This document shows, in pieces, positions 25,321 through 34,619 of a DNA stretch of 64,000 nt. The notes under the pieces are model-generated. The model saw only the letters and a program-made list of their open reading frames with translations. It did no database searches and had not been told where the DNA came from. Within the stretch, counting starts at the first letter, position 1; each line of letters starts with the position of its first letter. Origin of the DNA: Candidatus Cryosericum hinesii. GTDB lineage: Bacteria; Caldisericota; Caldisericia; Cryosericales; Cryosericaceae. A program made the translations under genes and the position numbers. Location: contig NZ_QXIW01000027.1 in the NCBI RefSeq assembly GCF_003570985.1, positions 108,270-172,269 of the forward strand. Direction: 5' to 3'.

Positions 25321-26325
25321 TCATGTACCTGCGGCAGCGAAATCGAAGCCGTCTGCCTTGAGGTCCTCGATGAAGCGGTCGATCTCGGGGTCTACCGTCT
25401 CCAGTTGCACGTTTGGATAATTGAACATGGTGCCTCCGGGTGTCTCGTTGTAGAACGGGCGGTTGCATCCCGGACATCCATGTGTCACAAACACGAAATG
25501 CCTGTGCAGGAATGACCGCACCTGGACTTCATTGAGGCCGAGGCTATGGATGCTTTTTCGGGCATCATAGGCGACACAGAAATGCTCTTCTTCCTGCCAA
25601 TCCAGCAACCCTAGTAGTAACTGAAGCTTGCGGTAGGACATCAGCGCCGGCGGGGTGCCGTGCTCCATACGGGTGCCGCGAACCGGGGTAAAGGCGAACA
25701 GCGACACCAGGACGCCTGCCCGGTGCAGATCGAGCATCAGTTCGGCTGCCTCCATCTCGTCCTCCCCCAGCCCAATAATTAGGTGTGTCGAGATACGGCC
25801 GGGATACTGCCTGACCAGCCCCTTGACCAGCGCTATCGAATCGGCCAGAGACCCACCCCGAAGCTGAGGATAGAGGCGCTCGGAGCAGCAGTCGATCGCA
25901 ACCCCAATACGTTGCACGCCAGCAGCAAACAGCTGGTCTGCCTCTTCGAACGTGGTCACCCTGTACGACACGGAGATCGGAACGTCGCTTGCCTGGCGGA
26001 TCCGCGGCACAAGCGCGAGCAGTTGCTCCAGCACTCCGCGTGAAGCCGTTGTCTGGAAACAGACCCTCTGGAATGCCCCAGGATGGGCGACAAGCGCATC
26101 AACCAGCTCTTCCTCGCCGACCTCAGGCCAGCTGATGCGTGAAAGCCGGCTGTGATCACCGATGGCACCGCGTCCCTGTCCACAGTAGGCACAGTCGCTG
26201 GAACACTGTCCCCCGACCATGAGGTATGCCGTAGTGGGCGACGCAGCCATCCGGATATCCCTCAGGCCCAGGACAACCAGCGTGCCAATGCTTGCCCGCA
26301 GACTCACGGGCTCACCTGCCTGCAT
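25321..26325 (-). CDS. Radical SAM protein, BioB/lipoyl-synthase-like (candidate LipS-type subunit)
   Basis: 334 residues from the ATG at 26325 (open to 26373). The radical SAM cluster motif is G-G-Q-C-S-S-D-C-A-Y-C-G, a CxxxCxxC near residue 40. The C-terminal region has a second cysteine motif, G-C-P-G-C-N-R-P-F-Y-N-E, then P-G-G, which may hold an auxiliary Fe-S cluster. The barrel segments (S-T-H-L-I-I-G-L-G-E-D-E) resemble biotin synthase. Paired with the next radical SAM gene 7 bp upstream, it recalls the two-protein lipoyl synthase LipS1/LipS2 (inference). Frame continues 21 codons past the TGA; see findings. Confidence 0.7.
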   Translation of the reverse strand: MQAGEPVSLRASIGTLVVLGLRDIRMAASPTTAYLMVGGQCSSDCAYCGQGRGAIGDHSRLSRISWPEVGEEELVDALVAHPGAFQRVCFQTTASRGVLEQLLALVPRIRQASDVPISVSYRVTTFEEADQLFAAGVQRIGVAIDCCSERLYPQLRGGSLADSIALVKGLVRQYPGRISTHLIIGLGEDEMEAAELMLDLHRAGVLVSLFAFTPVRGTRMEHGTPPALMSYRKLQLLLGLLDWQEEEHFCVAYDARKSIHSLGLNEVQVRSFLHRHFVFVTHGCPGCNRPFYNETPGGTMFNYPNVQLETVDPEIDRFIEDLKADGFDFAAAGT

Positions 26326-26332
26326 TCGCGCG

Positions 26333-27166
26333 TCACTTGTAGAAAACACAGCATTCCTCCACCTGTTCCACATCCTCTGCGCTCGGCTTCACGCCGACGA
26401 CGCCACGGAACTGGTACTGTCTCGACAGATGCTCCAACTGCTCACCATAACTGTCAACTCTGGGATACATGCAGCCCAGGACAAGGTCTGTCGCCGGAAG
26501 CTTCAGCCTCGCATAGGCGAACACCGACTCCACAGCATCGATCGGAACAACAGGAACGTTGCCGTAGACCGTCCCCTCCGTGGGGATGAGGACCAGAAAG
26601 ACCAGCGACGCCGGCTGAAACGCGATCAGTGAATCGATCGCCGCATACTCTCCGACAACAACGCCACCCTTGAGACCGATCGTGAGGTGAAGGTTGACCC
26701 TCTGCTTCGCAGACGTCAGTTCTTCCGAACTACCCGCTGCCGAGAACGCATCCACCCAGCCCTGGGCTGCGTGCAGGTAGTCGGCACCAGACCGCTGTAG
26801 ATGGTAGACGTCATGGATGGTCCCATCATCCCATACATAGTCGAGGGAAACCTTGTCGAAATAGGGTGACAACGCACGGACATCCGCGTCCGACTGCAGG
26901 CCAACGTGAGCATTGATGCGTATTCCCTGCTCATGGACCCATTCGATGAATGCCAGATGTTCCATCAGGGGCAGGCAACCGTGGGAATCACTTCCACCGG
27001 ACAGAAGGATGCTCCGGTACTCTCCCGATTCCAACACGCGACGGGCTGCGGCAACAGGCACCATATGCTGGAGGTAGTGTCCGTTGCAGTGGTTGCAGTG
27101 CAATGCACATTCCTCGCCCGTGACGGACACGGAGAGTGTCCGCCTGGGGACGCAATTGAAGACCAC
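26333..27166 (-). CDS. Radical SAM protein, partner of the downstream radical SAM gene
   Basis: 277 residues from a GTG start. The cluster motif E-E-C-A-L-H-C-N-H-C-N-G (CxxxCxxC) is at residues 19-27, followed by S-I-L-L-S-G-G-S-D and a barrel with I-N-A-H-V-G. The C-terminus has few cysteines (E-E-C-C near the end). It is followed 7 bp later by the other radical SAM gene, so the two proteins are made together. Reaction unproven; see the LipS hypothesis. Confidence 0.72.
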   Translation of the reverse strand: MVFNCVPRRTLSVSVTGEECALHCNHCNGHYLQHMVPVAAARRVLESGEYRSILLSGGSDSHGCLPLMEHLAFIEWVHEQGIRINAHVGLQSDADVRALSPYFDKVSLDYVWDDGTIHDVYHLQRSGADYLHAAQGWVDAFSAAGSSEELTSAKQRVNLHLTIGLKGGVVVGEYAAIDSLIAFQPASLVFLVLIPTEGTVYGNVPVVPIDAVESVFAYARLKLPATDLVLGCMYPRVDSYGEQLEHLSRQYQFRGVVGVKPSAEDVEQVEECCVFYK

Positions 27167-27171
27167 GTCTC

Positions 27172-27429
27172 TCAGGTCTTCCGCCCTATCTGGGGCATGT
27201 CGTTGGCAATGACGAGGGAGATGCTGAGCTTGTCCGTAACCGCGATGGCCTGATACGCCTTGTTGATGGTGGAGAGAACCGTATCCATCTCGCCGTAGCA
27301 GCTCACCGCCATGTTTCCGACGACACAGCGAACGCCGGCTGCCTCCAATGCACTCTCGAATTCCTTGATTACCACCGCCGTTCTCAAACCATCGTATGGA
27401 AACAGGATTGCTTGGACCTCAACGTTCAC
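27172..27429 (-). CDS. Small MTH1187/DUF77-like (thiamine-binding-type) protein
   Basis: 85 residues from a GTG start with AAGGAAGG upstream. The pattern V-I-K-E-F-E-S-A-L-E-A-A-G-V, then G-E-M-D-T-V-L-S-T-I-N-K-A-Y-Q-A and a beta strand, resembles the ferredoxin-like MTH1187/YkoF fold that binds thiamine. The match is by eye and the usual final Asp-Asp-Arg is missing. It sits 5 bp before the radical SAM pair and is probably cotranscribed with it. Confidence 0.5.
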   Translation of the reverse strand: MNVEVQAILFPYDGLRTAVVIKEFESALEAAGVRCVVGNMAVSCYGEMDTVLSTINKAYQAIAVTDKLSISLVIANDMPQIGRKT

Positions 27430-27465
27430 GAAACAGCCTTCCTTTCCAGCCCCGGCAGGGGTGAA

Positions 27466-28839
27466 CTACAGATTATCGAGATCGTCGAGAGAAGTGGACA
27501 GCACAGCGATGACCTCTGGATCCCAGCGTCCCTCGTCAGTCTCCTTATGAAGGATCTCCAGAGCCTGATCGCGCGTGAACGCCGGACGATATGTCCGGTC
27601 ACTTATCAACGCCTCATAGCTGTCGGCCACACTGACGATACGAACAAACTGGGAGACCTGATCCCCCTTCAGACCATCAGGATACCCCGAACCGTCCATC
27701 TTTTCATGATGATGCCGGACGATATCGGCCACCTCGCCGAATCCATGGACGGGTTTGATAATCTTCTCCCCGTACTCGCTGTGTCGTTGCATCTCGGCCC
27801 ACTCTGAGGGATCGAGTTTGCCCGGCTTGAAGAGGATCTCTCTGCGTATGACCAGCTTGCCAACATCGTGCAGCGAACCGGCCATCTCCAGGACCCATAG
27901 TCCGTGCCCGTGGACGCCCATTCTCTTGCCAAGGATGACACTGATACTTGCGACCTTCTGGTTGTGACGTGGCTCCGTGGCCTCAGCCAGTTCAATGGCG
28001 TTCGTGATGACGCCAACGACCTCGGACAACGCGAAGCGCTGTTTGGTCATGCCCCTCAGCCGCATCAGGGAACGCATGCGCACGCGCAGTTCTTCCCACG
28101 ACACAGGTTTGTTGAGAAACTCGTCAGCACCGCTCTCAAACCCCTTGAGCTTGTCCACGAGTCCCGACAGCACCGTCAACATGATGACGGGCGTCGTGCC
28201 CAGACGCTCCGTCGCACGAATCTCCTTCACAACCTCGAACCCGTTGATGTCAGGCAGAAGCCCGTCCAGCAGAATGATGTCGAAGTTATCGGTAGCAGCC
28301 TGCTCTATGCCTTCACGACCCGTCCGAACCCACGTCACCTGGTACCCCCAGCTGCTCAGCTGCTCCGACAGCGCCACCCCATCGATTGCGCTGTCCTCGA
28401 CGATAAGCACGGGCGCCTGATCGCCCTCTCCCTGACGTTCGCGCGAGAAGAAAACCAGCTCGACCCTGCGAATCATGTCGTCGTAGGTGATGGGTTTGAC
28501 GACATAGTCGAACGCCCCCATCTGCATCGCTTTCATGACGTCGTCGTCCTTGCTGATGGCAGACACGACGATGATGGGGATGTTCTTGGTCGACAGGGCG
28601 GTGCGAAGAGTCTCGAGGACCGTCAGGCCAGTGATGTCCGGGAGGCGGAGATCCAGCAAAATAAGGCCGGGCTGTTCCTTGACAGCCAAGTCAATGCCTT
28701 CCCAGCCAGTGCTTGCGGTGACGGCTGCATAGCCCGCTCGTCGCAACATGTCTCCATACAGATGCAGGCTCTCGATGTCGTCATCGACTACCAAGACCTT
28801 TCGTTCCACCAGCGCACCCCCGGTTCTGTCCTTGTTCAT
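27466..28839 (-). CDS. Response regulator with two receiver domains and an HD-GYP domain
   Basis: About 457 residues. The first receiver domain starts V-L-V-V-D-D-D with phospho-Asp in LLDLRLPD. The second receiver starts V-L-I-V-E-D-S with phospho-Asp in I-L-L-D-G-L-L-P-D. The HD-GYP domain has H-D-V-G-K-L near residue 329, H-H-E-K-M-D-G-S-G-Y-P and D-R-P-Y-like D-R-T-Y-R-P. It should hydrolyse cyclic di-GMP in response to phosphorylation. No partner kinase is adjacent. Start at ATG 28839; GTG 28809 with GGGGGTGC upstream is an alternative. Confidence 0.88.
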   Translation of the reverse strand: MNKDRTGGALVERKVLVVDDDIESLHLYGDMLRRAGYAAVTASTGWEGIDLAVKEQPGLILLDLRLPDITGLTVLETLRTALSTKNIPIIVVSAISKDDDVMKAMQMGAFDYVVKPITYDDMIRRVELVFFSRERQGEGDQAPVLIVEDSAIDGVALSEQLSSWGYQVTWVRTGREGIEQAATDNFDIILLDGLLPDINGFEVVKEIRATERLGTTPVIMLTVLSGLVDKLKGFESGADEFLNKPVSWEELRVRMRSLMRLRGMTKQRFALSEVVGVITNAIELAEATEPRHNQKVASISVILGKRMGVHGHGLWVLEMAGSLHDVGKLVIRREILFKPGKLDPSEWAEMQRHSEYGEKIIKPVHGFGEVADIVRHHHEKMDGSGYPDGLKGDQVSQFVRIVSVADSYEALISDRTYRPAFTRDQALEILHKETDEGRWDPEVIAVLSTSLDDLDNL

Positions 28840-28993
28840 CGCCCGCTTCCAACAAACGCGCGGAAACAAATCGGCAACTGCACTCCCAACAACGCTCTTA
28901 TAGAGTATTATCTATGTATCCGGGCAAAAAGCAATTCCCGGCGCAAGGGCTGCAAGCTTTGGGAACACAGGAAGGCGGACCTCGGAGGTACCA

Positions 28994-29686
28994 ATGCGCA
29001 CCTTTATCGAAACGGACTTGCAGGGCACAACTCGACAGAATGGAGAGTTCAGGGAGCAGGCGACCACTACCTCTGCTGCCCGTTCAACCCTGGTCGTTCA
29101 CTCGGCCTCCGGTCACTCGGGCAAGACAACGATCTGCCGATCGCTCGTACGGGACCTTCCTTTTGAGATATATATCAAGCTGTCGCGCCACAGCCTGCAC
29201 CTCGCGACACACTCGCTGGCAGCTGGAACACTGCCTATCGAAGGAGGTGATACTGGACGCCTGAGTCAGTCGGAGCGCTCTCCATGGCTTCGGCCGTTGC
29301 GTGACATCATTCTCCTTGACGGACCTCATCAGGAGACAGAGGAGGCGGTGGCCACAGCCCTTCAGCAGTGGCCCCTGGAGACACGCGTCCTCATCGAAGG
29401 CAACTGCTCATCCGTCCCGGAAAGGTCGCGCTATATGTACGTCCTGCGCTGTCCCCTTCTGCAGAGTGCCAAGCCCAACATGGGCATCATGGCTGCCCGG
29501 GCAGACCTGCTCGTTGTGAACAGGTTTCCTGGCTGTACGCCGGCCGAAGAAGCCGGCCTCCTTGCACTCCTCAGAGACTGGAACCCGCACGCGAACCAGA
29601 TCTCAGGATCCGTACAGGACGCGGTGTTCATCGAGACAGTCGAAGCGGCCGTCCTCGACCTTCTCCCGCTACTGCGCTCTGCTTGA
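28994..29686 (+). CDS. MobB-like P-loop NTPase
   Basis: 230 residues. After a disordered N-terminus comes a strand and the P-loop S-A-S-G-H-S-G-K-T-T near residue 38. Later strands are I-I-L-L-D-G-P-H and L-L-V-V-N-R-F-P. This order recalls MobB-type GTPases of molybdenum cofactor synthesis, but no other Mo-cofactor gene is present, and the identification is tentative. GGAGGT precedes the ATG. Confidence 0.55.
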   Translation: MRTFIETDLQGTTRQNGEFREQATTTSAARSTLVVHSASGHSGKTTICRSLVRDLPFEIYIKLSRHSLHLATHSLAAGTLPIEGGDTGRLSQSERSPWLRPLRDIILLDGPHQETEEAVATALQQWPLETRVLIEGNCSSVPERSRYMYVLRCPLLQSAKPNMGIMAARADLLVVNRFPGCTPAEEAGLLALLRDWNPHANQISGSVQDAVFIETVEAAVLDLLPLLRSA

Positions 29687-29758
29687 AAATGCGCTCCCAC
29701 ATGGCACACTGTACTGTTGGTGTCTGCTGCCGATAGAATCAGGAACCAGGAGGTTTCC

Positions 29759-29941
29759 ATGGAAGAAGTTGCACAGGAAGTCCGCGATGAACTGCTCAAG
29801 GCAGCAACCGATGGATTTATCGATTGCGGCAAAGCCATAGCCATCGCCCGCAAGCTGAACATCGACCCCAGAGTCGTGGGCAAGGCCTGCGACTTGCTGC
29901 ACATACGGGTTCGCTCCTGTTCACTCGGCCTGTTCGACTAG
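29759..29941 (+). CDS. Conserved-looking small helical protein
   Basis: 60 residues, ATG at 29759 with AGGAGG upstream. The sequence is helical and ends with I-A-R-K-L-N-I-D-P-R-V-V-G-K-A-C-D-L-L-H, which may be a helix-turn-helix. No family recognised with certainty. It is followed 3 bp later by the DUF1461 gene, so the two are probably cotranscribed. Confidence 0.6.
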   Translation: MEEVAQEVRDELLKAATDGFIDCGKAIAIARKLNIDPRVVGKACDLLHIRVRSCSLGLFD

Positions 29942-29944
29942 CCA

Positions 29945-30577
29945 GTGCCGGCACTTATCGTCCTCGCCACTGCCACCGCAGTAGTGGCGGTCCTGCTGAC
30001 GCCGTTTTCACTCCTCGTCAACTTTATGCCACTCCAAAGACTCGTACTTTTCATGGTCGGCACAACGGGAGGCACGGCGCCTCGCTTTGGTGTGGCTGAA
30101 GCCGCCCGCCGTGTGGCAGACCTGCTCAAATATCTTGCGTTCCGCAGACCTCTGCCGAACGACGCTTTCTACTCGCCCCTGGAGCTTGCACACATGGGCG
30201 ACGTCCAGGCGATCTTCCAAGGTGTCTATCTGACAGCGCTTGTCTCATGTCTGCTGACAGTTGTCCTCATTATTCTCCTTCGCAGAAATGGGCGCGACGT
30301 TCGCCGTGTTGCCCAGGCAGCCGGCATCACCGTGCTCGCTCTCGTTGCCGCTCTGGGCACCATCTCGGTCACCATCGGTTTTGATGCACTGTTCATCGCC
30401 TTCCACGAGCTCGCCTTTTCGAACAACTTCTGGCTTCTCCCTGAAGACTCTGGACTCATCCGCCTGTTCCCCGAAAATTACTTCATGAGCTACTTCTTCA
30501 TCGCACTCAGTGCGACCGTCGTTGTTGCCCTGATCCTCATGATTCTGTCACGCCGCAGGCGCACTCCCCGGCTTTAA
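29945..30577 (+). CDS. DUF1461 (TIGR01906-like) integral membrane protein
   Basis: 210 residues and about five membrane segments. H-M-G-D-V-Q-A near residue 81, F-H-E-L-A-F-S-N-N-F-W near residue 151, and then L-I-R-L-F-P-E-N-Y-F are the conserved blocks of the family, whose function is unknown. The GTG start follows the previous stop directly. Confidence 0.78.
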   Translation: MPALIVLATATAVVAVLLTPFSLLVNFMPLQRLVLFMVGTTGGTAPRFGVAEAARRVADLLKYLAFRRPLPNDAFYSPLELAHMGDVQAIFQGVYLTALVSCLLTVVLIILLRRNGRDVRRVAQAAGITVLALVAALGTISVTIGFDALFIAFHELAFSNNFWLLPEDSGLIRLFPENYFMSYFFIALSATVVVALILMILSRRRRTPRL

Positions 30578-30654
30578 CCATCGCTCATTGCTGATATAAT
30601 CCTTAGGTAAGCAGCCATGCACAGCCCCTGCTGTGTATAACAAAGGAGACACTC

Positions 30655-31461
30655 ATGGAACAACGTGCTGAAATCGGGATCATCGGTGGTTCCGGATTCT
30701 ACTCTCTGCTCGATAACGCTGAGAACATCAATGTCGAAACACCCTATGGAGCGCCATCGGACCTCATCTCACTTGGTGAGATCGCGGGCCGCAAGGTCGC
30801 GTTCCTGCCCCGCCACGGCAAGCACCACCAGCTGCCACCGCACATGATCAACTACCGTGCCAACATCTGGGCTCTCAAGTCTCTTGGTGTCCGGTACATC
30901 ATCGCTCCTACCGCCGTCGGTTCACTGCAGCCGGACATTAAGGTGGGTGACCTCGTCATCACTGACCAGTTCATCGACCGGACACGCCGCGCCGATACGA
31001 CGTTCTACAACGGGCCTGTCGTCACCCACGTCTCCACGGCCGATCCGTACTGTCCCGTCCTGAACAGGATCGCAGTCGCGACCATCAGGAGCCTGGACTT
31101 GCCGGTGCACGATGGAGGCACCTGTGTCGTCATCGAGGGACCACGGTTCTCCACCAAGGCCGAGAGCAACTGGTTCACCCGTATGGGCTGGCACACCGTC
31201 AACATGACACAGTATCCCGAGGTCGCCCTGGCCCGCGAGCAGGCGATGTGCTACTGCAATATCTCGGTCATCACGGACTATGACGCCGGGCTGGTCGCAG
31301 AGGGAGCAGTCGACCCCGTCAGCAACGAAGCGGTCATCAAGGCTTTCACAGCCAATCTCAAGAACCTTGTGACTATCATCGAGAAGATGATCCCACAGAT
31401 CCCCGGCCCCGACGAAGACTGCACCTGCTTCCATGCCCTGGACGGCGCCAGCATCGGCTAA
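30655..31461 (+). CDS. mtnP: S-methyl-5'-thioadenosine phosphorylase
   Basis: 268 residues of the PNP/MTAP family. G-I-I-G-G-S-G-F-Y opens the protein, L-P-R-H-G-K-H-H near residue 56 is the phosphate site, and N-M-T-Q-Y-P-E-V-A-L-A-R-E near residue 182 is the MTAP-type base and ribose site. It releases adenine and methylthioribose-1-phosphate from MTA. AAAGGAG precedes the ATG, and a TATAAT box lies near 30594. It may be cotranscribed with the following rhomboid gene, 3 bp away. Confidence 0.88.
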   Translation: MEQRAEIGIIGGSGFYSLLDNAENINVETPYGAPSDLISLGEIAGRKVAFLPRHGKHHQLPPHMINYRANIWALKSLGVRYIIAPTAVGSLQPDIKVGDLVITDQFIDRTRRADTTFYNGPVVTHVSTADPYCPVLNRIAVATIRSLDLPVHDGGTCVVIEGPRFSTKAESNWFTRMGWHTVNMTQYPEVALAREQAMCYCNISVITDYDAGLVAEGAVDPVSNEAVIKAFTANLKNLVTIIEKMIPQIPGPDEDCTCFHALDGASIG

Positions 31462-31464
31462 CCC

Positions 31465-32148
31465 ATGCTTCCAATCCGCGACGACACGCCATCCCGCACG
31501 TTTCCTCTGGTTACGTTCCTGCTAGTCCTAGCCAACGGTCTCGTGTGGCTGTGGGAAGTGTCTCTTGGCGGGGGAGCGGCCCTGAACCACTTCTACTACC
31601 AGTTCGGCTTTGTCCCCGGCGTCCTGACGGGGGGCTATAAGGCCCCATCATGGGCGATAGCCCCGTATTTCCTGACGATCCTGACATCGATGTTCATCCA
31701 CGGCAGCTGGGGCCATATTCTGGGCAACATGCTGTTCCTGTGGATCTTTGGCAACAACATCGAGGATCATCTCGGCCACAGCAAATACCTGCTGTTCTAT
31801 CTGGCAGGCGGCGTGGTAGCCGCTCTGGTCCAACTGCTTTCCGGACCCACCTCCCAGGTCCCTACCATCGGGGCGAGCGGTGCCATCGCCGCCGTCATGG
31901 GAGCGTACTTCTTCCTGTATCCCAAAGCCAAGATTCAGACCCTGGTCTTTTTCATTTTTATCACCATCGTGCGTCTGCCTGCCTGGATCTTCCTCGGCAT
32001 CTGGTTCCTGATGCAGCTGTTCGAGGGTACGTTCGGTGCAGCTCAGGGAGTCGCTGTATGGGCGCACGTGGGAGGTTTCCTCTTTGGTGTTGTGATTGCG
32101 TGGATCAGCAGCAGACGAGGACGAACCCGCACAGAGTACGAGATCTAA
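31465..32148 (+). CDS. Rhomboid family intramembrane serine protease
   Basis: 227 residues with six or seven membrane helices. The catalytic serine is in I-G-A-S-G-A-I-A-A near residue 138, the partner histidine in W-A-H-V-G-G-F near residue 200, and H-G-S-W-G-H-I-L-G-N-M is the oxyanion-side motif. Cleaves substrates within the membrane; the target is unknown. It is placed between mtnP and surE with short gaps. Confidence 0.9.
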   Translation: MLPIRDDTPSRTFPLVTFLLVLANGLVWLWEVSLGGGAALNHFYYQFGFVPGVLTGGYKAPSWAIAPYFLTILTSMFIHGSWGHILGNMLFLWIFGNNIEDHLGHSKYLLFYLAGGVVAALVQLLSGPTSQVPTIGASGAIAAVMGAYFFLYPKAKIQTLVFFIFITIVRLPAWIFLGIWFLMQLFEGTFGAAQGVAVWAHVGGFLFGVVIAWISSRRGRTRTEYEI

Positions 32149-32157
32149 GGGGGACAC

Positions 32158-32991
32158 ATGCACATCCTGGTTACCAATGACGATGGGTTGTGGGCGCAAG
32201 GGATCCAGGCTCTCGTCGCGGCCATCCCTGCGGAAAACAAGATATCAGTCGTCGCGCCTGCATCTCCCCAGAGTGCCAAAGGGCACTCCCTCACCATGCA
32301 CAAACCTCTACGCATTACCAGCGTAGAAAACTATGTCCACCCCGGCGTCGACGCATGGTCGGTCTCGGGAACTCCCGTTGATTGCATGATGCTGGCCCTC
32401 GACATGCTGGTGAAAGAGAAGGTCGACATTGTCTTCTCCGGTATCAACCATGGTGATAATCTTGGCGACGACCTGCCCTACTCCGGTACAGTATCGGGCG
32501 CCTATGAGGCGTTTCTGTCCGGGTACCCCAGTGTAGCCTTCTCCACGGCATTCCCGCGGACGGGAAGCCCTGGATTCGATTTCAGCCCCATCACCTGGTT
32601 CCTGCAGAAGATGCTCCCTCTCATCCCGGAACTCATCGGGATCAACCAGCCTCTCACGAAGAGCTTCAGCCACGCTCTCAACGGGAGCCTGTTCCTCAAT
32701 GTCAACGCGCCCAACTGTCCGGTTTCCGAGGTCAAGGGAATCCGGGTTGTCCCTCAGGGACGCCGCCGCTATGCGCATCGTGTCACCGCCAGCGTGGATC
32801 AGTTTGGAGCCCCCATCTACTGGATAGGGGGAGACATCCCGTCCATACCGCAGGAAGGAACCGATGTGACCGCCGTAGCCGACGGATACATCAGTATCAC
32901 GCCCCTGGGCATCGACCTGACGGACTATGTTCTCCTGGAGCGGCTGCAGCAACTTGGCACGTTCGCCGGCCTCACGTCGGCCCCGCAGTAG
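32158..32991 (+). CDS. surE: 5'/3'-nucleotidase SurE
   Basis: 277 residues. I-L-V-T-N-D-D-G carries the metal-binding Asp pair. V-V-A-P-A-S-P-Q-S-A-K-G-H-S-L-T and S-G-I-N-H-G-D-N-L-G-D-D, then Y-S-G-T-V-S-G-A are all standard SurE motifs. It removes phosphate from nucleoside monophosphates. GGGGGAC precedes the ATG. The C-terminus is longer than the E. coli enzyme, as in many thermophile-type SurE proteins. Confidence 0.93.
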   Translation: MHILVTNDDGLWAQGIQALVAAIPAENKISVVAPASPQSAKGHSLTMHKPLRITSVENYVHPGVDAWSVSGTPVDCMMLALDMLVKEKVDIVFSGINHGDNLGDDLPYSGTVSGAYEAFLSGYPSVAFSTAFPRTGSPGFDFSPITWFLQKMLPLIPELIGINQPLTKSFSHALNGSLFLNVNAPNCPVSEVKGIRVVPQGRRRYAHRVTASVDQFGAPIYWIGGDIPSIPQEGTDVTAVADGYISITPLGIDLTDYVLLERLQQLGTFAGLTSAPQ

Positions 32992-33029
32992 ACACATCGA
33001 TAACTGGCACCACGAAGGAGGGCCACTTC

Positions 33030-34589
33030 ATGGCACAGTTTACAATGCTCGACGGCGCCACCACCATTGGCGGCACCAAGCTTCTGTTCGAGGCAAGCAC
33101 GTCTCCTGATGCGACGCGTCTGCTGTTCGATTTCGGGCTCAACTATGCCACCATGGGCGCATACTTCGAGGAATTCCTTACGCCGCGCACATCGGCGGGT
33201 CTCACCGACTACCTGACGACAGGGCTGCTGCCGAAGCTGCGATTCTATCGTTCCGACCTCACAGCACTCCTTCAGGAGATGCAGCCTGAACTGGCCAGAC
33301 AGCTGGCGGATCCCCACCACATCAACGCCTGCTTCATTACACACGCACATGTCGACCACACTGGGTCGATATCGTTTCTGGACGAGACCATCCCGCTGTA
33401 TGCCACACCGGTTACGGCCGCCGTTCTGCGGGCCGTTGAGGAGACACAGTTCAGCTCCGGTCCAGAGAACGGCGTGACCGATTTCATCCTGCGCCCCAAC
33501 CTGGGCGCCAACAAACACGGCCAGCACAGCATTGTCGACCTGGCCGGGCCCATGCAGTTTCCCGACTGCCAGGTGACACCCTTTCCGGTCGACCACAGTA
33601 TCCCCGGCGCATGCGCCTATCTCATCGAGTATGACGGAGGGAAGCTGGTGTACACGGGGGACCTCCGGTTCCACGGCCGCATGGGTCATGTCACGGAGAG
33701 CAGCATTGAGGGTCTCGCCGCAGCCCACCCTGATGCCGTCCTGATCGAAGGGACCAACCTTCGTTCGAATGAAGGCTCGTCAGATCATGACACGGCATTC
33801 CGCCGCCGCTTCGCGTTCTGGTCCGAGCAGGGCGTCGAGGCGAAAGCACTCGAGGAGATTCATGGGGCCTCGGGGCTGGTCATGGCAGACTTCGGTATGA
33901 AAGACTTGGACCGCCTCATGACCTTTCAGCGCGTCGCCCATGCCACAGGACGCAGGCTGGCCATCCTCCCACGTGACGCCTACATCGTCCGGCTGGCGCA
34001 GGAAGCCGGCTATCCCACCATCGACCTGGCAGATCCGGAGCTCGTCCTGTACGTCAAGCGCGCAGGCAGCGGTACCTATGACAAGGGCGACATCAAACAG
34101 GACTGGGCCCGGTCGACCCTTCTGCGGTTCGCCGGCAGCGACCCAGACTCCGTGGATCCAAAGGATCGGCGTGACGCTGTAGTGGACGTCCTGAACGGGT
34201 CATGTCCACGTATCGTCAGGGCCGCCGAGGTTGTTGCACATCAGTCGGACTATCTGCTTTCGCTGGGCTACTGGGACGTTCAGGAGCTGTGTGACCTGCA
34301 CCCCTCACGAGGTTCCCTGTACATCCACTCCTCGGCGGAAGCATTCAACGAAGAGATGTCATGGAGTCAGGAGCGTCTCGCCCGCTGGCTGGACCTCACC
34401 GGCATGGACTCCGTGCATATCCACGCCTCAGGGCATGCTCCGCAGGAAGACCTCTTTCGCATCGTCGAGCGGCTTGCTCCCACGCATGTCTACCCCATTC
34501 ATACGGAACATCCGGAACGGTATGCTGAGCAATTCGGGAGCCTGGTGACACTTCTTGCTAACGGTCAGATGGCCCCGCTCCACAGTTGA
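33030..34589 (+). CDS. Metallo-beta-lactamase/beta-CASP protein, RNase J-like
   Basis: 519 residues. The zinc motif T-H-A-H-V-D-H-T-G is near residue 108. V-D-H-S-I-P-G-A and V-Y-T-G-D-L-R-F-H-G follow. The beta-CASP part includes S-G-H-A near residue 473 and Y-P-I-H-T-E-H-P, the motif C/terminal pattern of RNase J-like enzymes. The N-terminus is unusual: the first 100 residues before the zinc motif hold an insertion (E-F-L-T-P-R-T-S). Likely an RNA exo/endonuclease; a specialised hydrolase is possible. Confidence 0.75.
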   Translation: MAQFTMLDGATTIGGTKLLFEASTSPDATRLLFDFGLNYATMGAYFEEFLTPRTSAGLTDYLTTGLLPKLRFYRSDLTALLQEMQPELARQLADPHHINACFITHAHVDHTGSISFLDETIPLYATPVTAAVLRAVEETQFSSGPENGVTDFILRPNLGANKHGQHSIVDLAGPMQFPDCQVTPFPVDHSIPGACAYLIEYDGGKLVYTGDLRFHGRMGHVTESSIEGLAAAHPDAVLIEGTNLRSNEGSSDHDTAFRRRFAFWSEQGVEAKALEEIHGASGLVMADFGMKDLDRLMTFQRVAHATGRRLAILPRDAYIVRLAQEAGYPTIDLADPELVLYVKRAGSGTYDKGDIKQDWARSTLLRFAGSDPDSVDPKDRRDAVVDVLNGSCPRIVRAAEVVAHQSDYLLSLGYWDVQELCDLHPSRGSLYIHSSAEAFNEEMSWSQERLARWLDLTGMDSVHIHASGHAPQEDLFRIVERLAPTHVYPIHTEHPERYAEQFGSLVTLLANGQMAPLHS

Positions 34590-34619
34590 GCTTCGGCTAG
34601 AGGCTCATCACGGGAGCAA

